From Robiginitalea sediminis (GTDB lineage: Bacteria > Bacteroidota > Bacteroidia > Flavobacteriales > Flavobacteriaceae): 64,000 nucleotides of DNA. The position numbers and the translations under genes were made by a program. The stretch is taken from the NCBI RefSeq assembly GCF_002198115.1, contig NZ_NGNR01000001.1, positions 1,353,332 through 1,417,331 of the forward strand. The letters are read 5' to 3'. The notes under the pieces are model-generated. The model saw nothing but the letters and a program-made list of their open reading frames with translations, was not told where the DNA came from and did not search any database. How positions within the stretch are numbered: position 1 is the first letter of the stretch; each line of letters opens with the position of its first letter. Positions 9,633 through 18,125 of the stretch are shown piece by piece.

Positions 9633-10971
9633 GGTTTACTTCCTCGGGATAGGAGGCATCGGCATGTCCGGGTTGGCGCGCTATTTCCTGAGGGAAGGCC
9701 GCCAGGTGGCCGGGTACGACCGTACCCCTACCCCCCTGACGCGCGCCCTGGAGGCCGAAGGGGCCCAAATCTGTTACGAGGCGTCCACAGCGCTGATTCC
9801 GGAGCCTTTCCAAAAGGCCGGGGGTACCCTGGTGGTTTATACCCCAGCGGTGCCCCAGACACACCCCGGTTTTGCCTTTTTTAACGCCGGTGGGTTTGAG
9901 GTGCTCAAACGGGCGCAGGTCCTGGGGATGATCAGCGAAGCTACCCGTTGCCTGGCTGTAGCCGGGACGCATGGCAAGACCACTACGAGCTGTATCCTGG
10001 CCCATTTGCTTAAGGAAGCGGGGATGGACGTCCTGGCATTTTTGGGCGGGGTTTCCGAGGATTTCGGCAGCAATTTCCTGATGGAGGGAACCGAATTTTC
10101 CGTGGTGGAGGCCGATGAATACGACCGGTCCTTCCTGTGGCTTACCCCGGAGGTGGCCTGCGTGACCTCCATGGATGCAGACCACCTGGATATCTACGGG
10201 AGCGGAGCAGCCCTTACCGAAGCCTTTGGCGCTTTTGCCGGGCGGGTAAGGCCTGGCGGTAGGTTAGTGGTGCGCAACGGGTTGCCGTTAAAGGGTATCA
10301 CCTACGGCATTGGGGACGATTCCCAGTACTGTATCGAAAACCTCCGGACCGAGGACGGTCACTATTGCTTTGACATCCGTACCCCGGACAGAACCTACCG
10401 CTCGGTGCGCTTCAGCAAACCGGGCCGGCATAATTTATTGAATGGATTAGCTGCTTTTACCATGGCGGTCCAGGTTGCAGCCCAGCCGGACCGCCTCGTA
10501 GAAGCCTTGGCGACCTTCAAGGGCGTCGAGAGGCGATTCTCATATAAGCTCCGAAGCGAGCACCTGATTTTTATAGACGATTACGCCCACCACCCCACCG
10601 AGATCGATGCGGTGTACGAGGCCATCCGGGAAATGCACCCGGGCCGGGAAATCCTGGCGGTTTTCCAGCCCCACCTGTTTTCCCGCACCCGCGATTTCGG
10701 GCCCGAGTTTGCACGGAGTCTCTCCCGATTTGACCGGGTCTGGCTGCTGGACATTTATCCGGCTCGGGAAGAGCCCCTGGAAGGGATCACCTCGGAGTGG
10801 TTGCTAGGGCAAATTGAAAACCCGCGGAAAAGGCGGGTGGAAAAAGGGCAATTAATAGATGAAATCCGGGCCGCGGCACCTGAGATCCTCCTCACCATAG
10901 GGGCCGGCGACATCGGGTTGGAAGTAGAAGCGATCAAAGATGCATTAAGCCATGCGAATGAATATGAATAA
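9610..10971 (+). CDS. murC: UDP-N-acetylmuramate--L-alanine ligase MurC
   Basis: MurC adds the first amino acid, L-alanine, to UDP-MurNAc. The 453-residue protein carries the N-terminal nucleotide loop FLGIGGIGMSGLAR, the ATP-binding loop VAGTHGKTTTSCI near residue 117, EADEYDRSFL, and DDYAHHPTEI in the C-terminal domain. It overlaps murG by 23 bases and ftsQ by 20. Neither murB nor ddl lies beside it, unlike in enterobacteria; this is common in Bacteroidota. Confidence 0.97.
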   Translation: MQLQAVHRVYFLGIGGIGMSGLARYFLREGRQVAGYDRTPTPLTRALEAEGAQICYEASTALIPEPFQKAGGTLVVYTPAVPQTHPGFAFFNAGGFEVLKRAQVLGMISEATRCLAVAGTHGKTTTSCILAHLLKEAGMDVLAFLGGVSEDFGSNFLMEGTEFSVVEADEYDRSFLWLTPEVACVTSMDADHLDIYGSGAALTEAFGAFAGRVRPGGRLVVRNGLPLKGITYGIGDDSQYCIENLRTEDGHYCFDIRTPDRTYRSVRFSKPGRHNLLNGLAAFTMAVQVAAQPDRLVEALATFKGVERRFSYKLRSEHLIFIDDYAHHPTEIDAVYEAIREMHPGREILAVFQPHLFSRTRDFGPEFARSLSRFDRVWLLDIYPAREEPLEGITSEWLLGQIENPRKRRVEKGQLIDEIRAAAPEILLTIGAGDIGLEVEAIKDALSHANEYE

Positions 10972-11671
10972 GTGGAAGCTGATAGGGTTATGTATTTGTA
11001 TAACAGGGTTATACGCCTTTACTGATATCCGCAGCAACAAAAGGCAGGTACAGGGGATCCGGGTGCAGTTTACCGGGCCGGATGCCCTCTATATGACGGA
11101 GTCTGCGGTTAATAAATTGTTAATACAAAATTATGGGAGCCTCCAGAACGTCCCTCAAGAAGCGATAGTTTTGAATACTATAGAATCGGTTCTGAGGAGC
11201 CATGATATGGTGAAAAGTGCCCAAGTCTATCTCACTGTCAACGGTGAACTTAACGCGAAAATAACCCAGAGGCATCCCATTGGCCGCGTGGCCGCCGACC
11301 GGCAATTCTACCTGGACGACCAGGGTACGAAAATGCCATTGTCTGCGAACCATTCAGCGCGGGTCCCAATTATTACGGGCAAGATTACGGGCAAAAGTCT
11401 GGAAGACGCCTATGTAATCTTAAAATTCATCAACGAGGATCCCTTTCTGAGTAAAAATGTGATCGGGATCCACATTGAGGAAGAAGGCGATTATCGCCTG
11501 AAATTTCGCATGGACCCCTTCGAGGTACACCTGGGCGGGGTTGCAGACCTGAAACAGAAGTTTGACAATTTCAAGGCCTTTTACGCCAAGGCCGCACAAG
11601 ACAAGACACTGGCACAATACCAGATGGTAAGCCTGGAGTTTGAGAACCAGGTAGTGTGTACTAAAATTTGA
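10952..11671 (+). CDS. ftsQ: Cell division protein FtsQ/DivIB
   Basis: FtsQ is a bitopic division protein that holds FtsL/FtsB and the septal synthase together. The 239-residue protein has one N-terminal membrane segment (about residues 7-22), then a POTRA-like region starting at VQGIRVQFTGPDALYM and a beta domain with VYLTVNGELNAKITQRHPIGRV. That order fits FtsQ. Sequence conservation in the family is low, so position between murC and ftsA carries weight. It overlaps murC by 20 bases and is 6 bases from ftsA. Base composition is slightly more A+T-rich than in the mur genes. Confidence 0.9.
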   Translation: MRMNMNKWKLIGLCICITGLYAFTDIRSNKRQVQGIRVQFTGPDALYMTESAVNKLLIQNYGSLQNVPQEAIVLNTIESVLRSHDMVKSAQVYLTVNGELNAKITQRHPIGRVAADRQFYLDDQGTKMPLSANHSARVPIITGKITGKSLEDAYVILKFINEDPFLSKNVIGIHIEEEGDYRLKFRMDPFEVHLGGVADLKQKFDNFKAFYAKAAQDKTLAQYQMVSLEFENQVVCTKI

Positions 11672-11677
11672 GAAGCC

Positions 11678-13006
11678 ATGGAAGAAGCGAAGTATTCGGT
11701 AGGACTTGACATCGGAACCACCAAAATCGTGGCCATAATCGGTAAGAAAAACGAATATGGCAAGATTGAGGTAGTCGGTACAGGCCGATCCAAGAGCCTG
11801 GGGGTACACAGGGGGGTGGTAAACAACATCACCCAGACCATCCAGTCCATTCAACAGGCCGTGGAACAGGCCGAAGCCAATTCGGGCCTAAAAATCGATT
11901 CGGTAACCGTTGGGATCGCCGGGCAGCACATCCGCTCCCTGCAACACAGCGACTACATTACCCGCCCGGATTCCGAAGAGGTGATCTGCGAGGAGGACCT
12001 GGAAAAGCTCTGCGACCAGGTGTATAAACTGGTCATGCTTCCCGGGGAGGAGATCATCCATGTCCTGCCACAGGAATACAAGGTAGACGGCCAGGCCGAG
12101 GTCAAGCAGCCCATCGGGATGTACGGGGGGCGGCTCGAGGCGAATTTCCACGTAGTAGTCGGGCAGATTTCTTCCATAAAAAATATTGGTCGCTGCATAA
12201 AGAGTGCCGGCCTGGACCTGGACAGTATTACCCTGGAACCCCTGGCTTCAGCAGATGCCGTCCTGAGCCAGGAGGAGAAGGAGGCGGGAGTGGCCCTGAT
12301 CGATATAGGGGGGGGTACCACAGACCTCGCCATCTTCAAGGATGGGATTATCCGGCATACAGCTGTAATCCCTTTCGGGGGCAATGTGATAACCGAAGAC
12401 ATCAAAGAGGGGTGCTCTATTATTGAAAAGCAGGCCGAGTTGCTCAAGATCAAGTTCGGGTCGGCCTGGCCCGGGGAGAACAAGGATAACGAAATCGTAT
12501 CTATCCCGGGGCTCAGGGGCCGTGAGCCCAAGGAGATCTCCCTGAAAAACCTCTCAAAGATCATCAATGCCCGGGTGGTGGAGATCATCGAGCAGGTATA
12601 CCTGGAGATCAAGAATTACGGGCACGAAGACCAGAAAAAGAAACTCATCGCCGGGATTGTACTCACCGGCGGGGGCAGCCAGCTCAAACACCTGAAGCAG
12701 TTGGTGGAGTATATCACCGGTATGGATACGCGGATTGGCTACCCCAACGAACACCTGGCCGGGGATTCGGAGGCGGAAATCGCCAGCCCGCTGTACGCCA
12801 CGGCAGTGGGGCTGCTGATGAATGCCGTGAAGCAGAAGGACCGGCATAAAAAGCGCCCGGAAGCCGGGGAGGACCAGCCCATGATGGGCGAGCCTGTTCT
12901 GGAAGGTGTTCCGGAGGCGGTTGCCGGGGGAATGAAGAAGGAACGTCGGTCCGTACTCGATAAATGGGCAGACAAGCTCAAGGAATTCCTGGACAACGCC
13001 GAATAG
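11678..13006 (+). CDS. ftsA: Cell division protein FtsA
   Basis: FtsA is an actin-like ATPase that tethers FtsZ to the membrane and recruits the divisome. The 442-residue protein begins with VGLDIGTTKIVAIIG (phosphate 1 loop). It has the FtsA-specific 1C insertion after about residue 85, the phosphate 2 motif LIDIGGGTTDLAIF and the adenosine motif VLTGGGSQLKHL. The C-terminus VLDKWADKLKEFLDNAE can form the amphipathic membrane-targeting helix. It lies 6 bases after ftsQ and 53 bases before ftsZ. Confidence 0.97.
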   Translation: MEEAKYSVGLDIGTTKIVAIIGKKNEYGKIEVVGTGRSKSLGVHRGVVNNITQTIQSIQQAVEQAEANSGLKIDSVTVGIAGQHIRSLQHSDYITRPDSEEVICEEDLEKLCDQVYKLVMLPGEEIIHVLPQEYKVDGQAEVKQPIGMYGGRLEANFHVVVGQISSIKNIGRCIKSAGLDLDSITLEPLASADAVLSQEEKEAGVALIDIGGGTTDLAIFKDGIIRHTAVIPFGGNVITEDIKEGCSIIEKQAELLKIKFGSAWPGENKDNEIVSIPGLRGREPKEISLKNLSKIINARVVEIIEQVYLEIKNYGHEDQKKKLIAGIVLTGGGSQLKHLKQLVEYITGMDTRIGYPNEHLAGDSEAEIASPLYATAVGLLMNAVKQKDRHKKRPEAGEDQPMMGEPVLEGVPEAVAGGMKKERRSVLDKWADKLKEFLDNAE

Positions 13007-13059
13007 GCTTTACAATAAGAGAACCCACAATCTATAATTACAAAAAACGAACAGAAGAC

Positions 13060-14976
13060 ATGGAAATGGAGAACATCACCTTCGACCTGCCTAAGAACCA
13101 AAGCAACGTCATCAAGGTCATCGGCGTAGGCGGCGGCGGTAGCAACGCGATCAACCACATGTTCCAGGCGGGCATTAACGGGGTGGACTTCGTGATTTGC
13201 AATACGGACGCCCAGGCCCTCCAGAACAGTGCCGTTCCCAATAAGATCCAGCTCGGGGTAAGCCTTACCGAAGGCTTGGGAGCCGGGGCCAACCCTGAGG
13301 TTGGCGAACAGGCTGCCCTGGAGAGCATGGAAGAGATCAAGGGGATGCTCTCGGCCAACACTAAAATGGTATTTATTACCGCAGGTATGGGAGGCGGTAC
13401 CGGTACAGGTGCGGCCCCTATTATCGCCAAGCAGGCCAAGGAGATGGACATCCTCACTGTGGGTATCGTGACCATCCCATTTCAGTTCGAGGGTAAGATG
13501 CGGTGCCAGCAGGCCCAGCGCGGCATCGAAAAACTGCGCGGCAATGTGGATTCCCTTATCGTGATTAACAACAACAAACTCAGGGAGGTCTATGGCAACC
13601 TAGGTTTCAAGGCCGGGTTCTCCAAGGCCGATGAAGTGCTTTCCACCGCTGCCCGCGGGATTGCCGAGGTGATTACCCACCACTATACCCAGAACATCGA
13701 CCTTCGCGATGCCAAGACCGTCCTTTCCAACAGCGGCACCGCCATTATGGGGTCGGCTGCAGCCACGGGGTCTGCCCGGGCGCACGAGGCCATCATGAAG
13801 GCGCTGGATTCGCCCCTGCTGAACGACAACAAGATTACAGGAGCCAAAAATGTACTGTTGCTTATCGTTTCCGGTTCCCAGGAAATCACCATCGACGAGA
13901 TCGGGGAGATCAACGACCACATCCAGGCCGAAGCCGGCCACGGGGCCAATATCATCATGGGGGTTGGGGAAGACCCGGACCTCGGGGAGGCTATTGCCGT
14001 GACGGTCATCGCCACCGGGTTTAACATGGACCAGCAGGACGATATCGTCAATACCGAATCCAAGAAGATCATCCATACCCTCGAAGATGAACAAAAGGCC
14101 CAGCAGGACCTCTCCGAACCGGAAGTAGTACATCATGTCCTGGACATGAGCGAGGCAGAACTGGACGAGATTGAAGTGGTGGAAGCAGATATCCTGGGTG
14201 CAGAACCCGAACTGGTACCCACCACCGACTATATCCGGAACTTTAATGTTTTCTATGAGGAGGTAGTGGCCAGTCCGGCGCCTTCCGAAGATTTTGTCAT
14301 TGTAGACACCCAGGACCTGATCCGGGATATGGAGGTCATAGACCCCATTGTGGTGAAGGCCGATACAGAGGAGCGGGACCAGATGAGCCTGCTCTTCGAT
14401 ATGCCCATGGAGAACAAGCAAAACCCGGAAGAAGAGGAGGAAAAGCAGCACATCATTACCTTCGACCTGAATGACGATATCCGGGATATGGATGTGAAGG
14501 AACACGTGGAGATTACCCCTGTTCTGGAATACCGCAATGAGGGGGAAACCCGGTACTCCCTGGATGAGTACATGGAACTGGAGCGCCACCTGACCGGGGC
14601 TACCTCCAAGGCCGAGCACTACGAGCCCAAGCTGGTGGAGGACGAACTGGTTTTTGAAAAGAAAACAGTGGAGGCGCCCAAGCCCCAGGAAACCCCGGCT
14701 GATGCCGACCCCACAGACCGACCCATTAGCGAAATCCTGAAGGAGCGGGCCGATGAGCGCCGCCGGAAGCTAAAGGACTTCAATTACAAGTTCCAGCACA
14801 ACCGTTCCCATATTGACGAGATAGAAAAAGAGCCCGCTTACAAACGGAAAGGCGTGGACCTGAACCCACCCAAGGAAGGGGAGGGCAGGGTTTCCCGGAC
14901 CACCCTGAGCGAGGACTCCAACGAGGAGATGCGCCTGAGGACGAACAACTCCTTTTTGCACGATAACGTGGACTGA
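13060..14976 (+). CDS. ftsZ: Cell division protein FtsZ
   Basis: FtsZ is the tubulin-like GTPase that forms the division ring. The ATG at 13060 gives MEMENITFDLPKNQSNVIKV, the usual N-terminus; an in-frame upstream codon at 12964 lies inside ftsA and is rejected. The protein has 638 residues. The GTPase core covers about residues 15-335, with the tubulin signature GGGTGTG at 111-117. The remaining roughly 300 residues form a long acidic linker ending in a basic segment and NNSFLHDNVD. E. coli FtsZ has about 380 residues, so the linker is far longer, as is usual in Flavobacteriia. A strong terminator follows 21 bases after the stop. Confidence 0.98.
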   Translation: MEMENITFDLPKNQSNVIKVIGVGGGGSNAINHMFQAGINGVDFVICNTDAQALQNSAVPNKIQLGVSLTEGLGAGANPEVGEQAALESMEEIKGMLSANTKMVFITAGMGGGTGTGAAPIIAKQAKEMDILTVGIVTIPFQFEGKMRCQQAQRGIEKLRGNVDSLIVINNNKLREVYGNLGFKAGFSKADEVLSTAARGIAEVITHHYTQNIDLRDAKTVLSNSGTAIMGSAAATGSARAHEAIMKALDSPLLNDNKITGAKNVLLLIVSGSQEITIDEIGEINDHIQAEAGHGANIIMGVGEDPDLGEAIAVTVIATGFNMDQQDDIVNTESKKIIHTLEDEQKAQQDLSEPEVVHHVLDMSEAELDEIEVVEADILGAEPELVPTTDYIRNFNVFYEEVVASPAPSEDFVIVDTQDLIRDMEVIDPIVVKADTEERDQMSLLFDMPMENKQNPEEEEEKQHIITFDLNDDIRDMDVKEHVEITPVLEYRNEGETRYSLDEYMELERHLTGATSKAEHYEPKLVEDELVFEKKTVEAPKPQETPADADPTDRPISEILKERADERRRKLKDFNYKFQHNRSHIDEIEKEPAYKRKGVDLNPPKEGEGRVSRTTLSEDSNEEMRLRTNNSFLHDNVD

Positions 14977-14997
14977 TATTACCAATATTCGTTTCCG

Positions 14998-15030
14998 ACC
15001 CCCGGGGCTTTGCTTCGGGGGTTATTTTTT
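14998..15030 (+). terminator. Rho-independent terminator after ftsZ
   Basis: ACCCCCG at 14998-15004 pairs with CGGGGGT at 15016-15022, with an 11-base loop, followed by TATTTTTT. It lies 21 bases after the ftsZ stop and ends the dcw operon. Its right arm touches the stop codon of the convergent exporter gene. Confidence 0.85.
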
Positions 15031-16941
15031 GGCGGGATCTCTGGAGGTTCCCTGGGACGGATATACTTTCCTAAGGAGTTCCGGGAGTAGGAAGAGGTCG
15101 CAGGCTAGGGCCAGAAGGATGGCGGAGGTACTCAGCAACCCGAAATAGTGGATAGGGGGTGCCCCTGAAGCCATCAGAACGGAGAACCCCATGGTAATAA
15201 TGACCGTGGTAAGCACGATGCCAGGGCCGGCATACCGGAGGGCGGCATCCACATCTCGGTGCTTGCGGTAGGCGTGCATGAAGTGGATGGTATCGTCCAC
15301 CACAATCCCAAGCAGGAGGCAGCCCAGGGGGATCGTTATCATGTCCAGGCGGATGCCCAGCCAGCCCATGGCCCCCAGCATGGCCCCTATGGGGACCACA
15401 TTCACAACCAGGGTGGGAAGGATCAGTTTCCAATTTCGCAGATAGAGAATCATCATCAGGAAAATAATGCTGAAACCCAGTAGCATCCCGTTGTGGAAGG
15501 CCTTCAGCAAATCGTCCGACATTCCGGAATACACGGGCATAAACCCTTTGATCTGAGGCCGGTTTGTCTCAAAGAAGTCATGTCCGAGCGTTTCTATCCG
15601 GCCTGCGAGGGCTTTCCCTTCTTCGGTGGATAAGAGGGGAATGAAAAAGGTAATCCGGTACTGGTCCGGTTCCTTCCGGGAACGAAGCCCCAGGCCAAAC
15701 AGGTCTGCCATGGGCGGGATGCGGTGGAAGGAGGCCATGGCGCCAACTTCGGGAAGTTCAAAAACGGCCCGCGCCCAGGCGCTGAGTTCTTTCCTCGGGA
15801 CGGATTCGCTTACGGTGTATTCCAGGGGGAAATAGGGGCCTACGGTTTCCAGGGTTTTCAAATGGTCCTGGTAGGCCTTCTCGGACCGGTCCAGAAGGGA
15901 GAGGCTGTGGATTTCGGACCGGAGCATCCCTACTCCGGGGGCAGTTATGGCAAAGAGGGCGAGGACCGCCATGGCCATATACTTCCGCAGGGGCCTTTTG
16001 ATTTTCCCGAAGCTGCGGGTAAACCGGTTGCCTGGGTAGGGATAGACCCTGGGGAAGAACACCCACAGGGAGGCTAGGACCACCCCAACCATCCCGGAAA
16101 TGCCCAGCAGGGCAAAGTCCTGCAACAAGGGAATACGGCTCACCAGGAAAGCCGAAAACCCAAGGATGGTCGTGCCCGCCACCCAGAGGCTGGGCGCGAG
16201 GATTTCACGGTAGTTGCCCCCATGGGCCAGCACATGCATAGCTGTGGAGGTACTGTAAAAGAGGATCAGGACCGGGATTACCGTATGGGCCATGCTGATG
16301 GGCACCTCCAGGAGGACCGAAGCGTAAACCAGCGTGGCAATGGCGGCCAGGGCAACCGAGAATACCTGGAGGATGGCAAGGGCGTCCCGGACCAGGTACA
16401 CCAGGCCGGCCAGCAGGAGGATAAACCCGATAACCAGGAATTGGGAGGCATCCCGTTGCGTCTGTTCGTTGATGGCCCGCCCGACCACCCCTGTCCCCGC
16501 CAGGTAATAGTCCCTGCCGGTTTGGGCCATGATGGAATCGATCCCTTCCAGGAGTTCCATGCGGTTGGGGTTCAGGTGGGATTCCGGCCGGAACCGGATC
16601 AGGGCCGTGCGGTAACCTGCCGTTGGTTTGACCTTGTGTTGGACATAAGGCGGGGGCCAGGGGCTTATGTCCAGGACGTGTTCGAAGTCTTTAACGACCT
16701 TCAGCTCTTCTTCGAAGGCTTGGGTTCCTGCCTCTGAGGTGTCTACCTCCCTGCTGAGCAACAACAGGGCATCGGACCCAAAGCTGTCCAGGAAGTCCGC
16801 ATATTGGGAAAGGGCTTCGGAATCCCGCGCCAACCACCGCTCCAGGGAATTGTTTAGCTGGAGGCCGGGGAGCAGCCAAAGGGCTCCTGCTATATACAGG
16901 AATAGGGGGAATAATCGAAAGGCAAGCCTACCAGGTTTCAT
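15022..16941 (-). CDS. RND superfamily exporter (MMPL type)
   Basis: This 639-residue inner membrane protein has the two-fold repeat of the RND superfamily. Each half has a large periplasmic loop (about residues 35-180 and 345-470) followed by a bundle of five to six membrane segments. GIVVDDTIHFMHAYRKH in the second bundle is the conserved segment with acidic residues used for proton coupling. At about 640 residues it is much shorter than AcrB-type pumps and fits the MMPL/HAE3 group, which moves lipids, hopanoids or other hydrophobic molecules. The start at 16941 (MKPGRLAF) is chosen because a promoter lies at 17005-17036, so an in-frame codon at 17007 would be upstream of transcription. The substrate cannot be told from sequence. 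Confidence 0.85.
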   Translation of the reverse strand: MKPGRLAFRLFPLFLYIAGALWLLPGLQLNNSLERWLARDSEALSQYADFLDSFGSDALLLLSREVDTSEAGTQAFEEELKVVKDFEHVLDISPWPPPYVQHKVKPTAGYRTALIRFRPESHLNPNRMELLEGIDSIMAQTGRDYYLAGTGVVGRAINEQTQRDASQFLVIGFILLLAGLVYLVRDALAILQVFSVALAAIATLVYASVLLEVPISMAHTVIPVLILFYSTSTAMHVLAHGGNYREILAPSLWVAGTTILGFSAFLVSRIPLLQDFALLGISGMVGVVLASLWVFFPRVYPYPGNRFTRSFGKIKRPLRKYMAMAVLALFAITAPGVGMLRSEIHSLSLLDRSEKAYQDHLKTLETVGPYFPLEYTVSESVPRKELSAWARAVFELPEVGAMASFHRIPPMADLFGLGLRSRKEPDQYRITFFIPLLSTEEGKALAGRIETLGHDFFETNRPQIKGFMPVYSGMSDDLLKAFHNGMLLGFSIIFLMMILYLRNWKLILPTLVVNVVPIGAMLGAMGWLGIRLDMITIPLGCLLLGIVVDDTIHFMHAYRKHRDVDAALRYAGPGIVLTTVIITMGFSVLMASGAPPIHYFGLLSTSAILLALACDLFLLPELLRKVYPSQGTSRDPAKK

Positions 16942-17004
16942 GCACACGTATCGGTAGGGATTCCGGACAGGTTGCCCGTTTGGATCTTCTCGGTCATAGC
17001 GGTA

Positions 17005-17036
17005 CAAAAATAGCCATTGCGGGGGAGTTTGCCCAA
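17005..17036 (-). promoter_or_regulatory. Bacteroidota-type promoter for the RND exporter
   Basis: On the minus strand, TTG (17036-17034) and TATTTTTG (17012-17005) are separated by 21 bases, fitting the Bacteroidota consensus TTG/TTTG-N19-21-TAnnTTTG. Transcription should begin near 16998, which supports the internal start at 16941 for the exporter. Confidence 0.65.
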
Positions 17037-17093
17037 TGGGCCTTTACCACTTAATGCCTCCATGGTGTTTATGGGATACCCTCTCTTCTTCGG

Positions 17094-17126
17094 TTTGGGC
17101 CAGCCCACGCGAGTTCCGTATCTTTG
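17094..17126 (+). promoter_or_regulatory. Bacteroidota-type promoter for the YqeY gene
   Basis: TTTG at 17094-17097 and TATCTTTG at 17119-17126 are separated by 21 bases, a full match to the Bacteroidota consensus. The predicted transcript starts near 17133, so translation of the downstream gene should begin at 17151, not at the in-frame ATG at 17124, which lies inside the -7 element. Confidence 0.7.
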
Positions 17127-17150
17127 AATGGCAATTTAAAGTCTGAAACT

Positions 17151-17600
17151 ATGAGCCTGGAATCGAGAGTTATGGAGGAAATGAAGGCCGCCATGAAGGC
17201 CAAGGATACGGTAACCCTGGAATCGCTTAGGGCCATTAAGTCTGCGCTCCTGCTGGCCAAGACCGAAAAAGGCGGGGGCAGTGGCCTGGCCGAGGCCGAG
17301 GAAATGGCCTTGGTGCAGAAACTGGTCAAACAGCGGCGGGACAGCGCCGCAATCTACAAGGAACAGGGCCGGGAGGACCTGGCCGGGCCCGAACTCGCAC
17401 AGGTGGCCGTCCTGGAGCGTTTCCTGCCGGAACCCCTCACCGAGGCCGAAATTGAGAAAGTTGTGGTGCAAACCATCGAAGCCCTGGGGGCCGATGGCAT
17501 GAAGGATATGGGGAAGGTAATGGGCGCCGTGACCAAGGAGCTCGCCGGGGCTGCCGATGGGAAGACCATTTCGGCTATCGTGCGGAAAAACCTCCTTTGA
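17151..17600 (+). CDS. GatB/YqeY domain protein
   Basis: This 149-residue protein is a stand-alone YqeY domain, related to the C-terminal tRNA-binding tail of the GatB amidotransferase subunit. It begins MSLESRVMEEMKAAMKAKD. The family motifs TLESLRAIKSALL, LVQKLVKQRRDSA and a C-terminal GKTISAIVRKNL are present, and the length is usual. Its molecular role is not established; a link to tRNA-dependent amidation is inferred from the domain only. The start at 17151 follows from the promoter at 17094-17126. The neighbours give no clue. Confidence 0.92.
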   Translation: MSLESRVMEEMKAAMKAKDTVTLESLRAIKSALLLAKTEKGGGSGLAEAEEMALVQKLVKQRRDSAAIYKEQGREDLAGPELAQVAVLERFLPEPLTEAEIEKVVVQTIEALGADGMKDMGKVMGAVTKELAGAADGKTISAIVRKNLL

Positions 17601-17678
17601 GTATTCTGCCCCTGTGGTTTCGGGGCTATTAAGGGTTGTATTTATCTTCTAGTATCGACAGGAAACTTTTCCAGGAAC

Positions 17679-18107
17679 ATGAAGCTCTTTAAAGGTTGCT
17701 TTTCAGGCCAATCGCTACGCTCGCGGTCGTCTTTCATTGCGGTAGGCCTCGCGGTTTGCCTCCTTTTGCAGTCCTGCAGCATCTACCGGAAAACCTCCAT
17801 TTCCCTGGAGGAGGCAGCAACATCGGGTACGCCCGTCAAGATTCAGCGCCAGGATGGCCGGCCCCTGCGGTTCAAGGCAGTAGAGCAGCGCGGGGACAGG
17901 TACTTCGGCATCCCCAATTCGCCAAGGAAAAGCCAGATTCCCATCGATACTGCGGGGATAAGCGGCGTATACCCGAAGAACATCAAAGCCTCCCGCCGGG
18001 TAACTACGGCCGTTGGGGTTTTGGCTGCCGGGGGAATCGCATTTGGGTTTATGGTTGCCATGTTCTCCTATCTTGGCGAGACGGTTGTCGATGAAGGGGA
18101 ACAGTAA
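17679..18107 (+). CDS. Small lipoprotein with C-terminal membrane segment, function unknown
   Basis: I do not recognise a characterised family. The 142-residue protein has a long basic N-terminus, a hydrophobic signal and a lipobox LLQSC with Cys33. It then has a short domain containing DGRPLRFKAVEQRGDRYFGI and SQIPIDTAGISGVYPKNIKASR, and a hydrophobic segment at about residues 108-132 (TTAVGVLAAGGIAFGFMVAM). The middle region resembles small envelope lipoproteins common in Bacteroidota. It stands 78 bases after the yqeY-type gene and converges on the molybdenum hydroxylase gene with 18 bases between the stops. Confidence 0.7.
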   Translation: MKLFKGCFSGQSLRSRSSFIAVGLAVCLLLQSCSIYRKTSISLEEAATSGTPVKIQRQDGRPLRFKAVEQRGDRYFGIPNSPRKSQIPIDTAGISGVYPKNIKASRRVTTAVGVLAAGGIAFGFMVAMFSYLGETVVDEGEQ

Positions 18108-18125
18108 GCGGGCAGAAGGACAATA

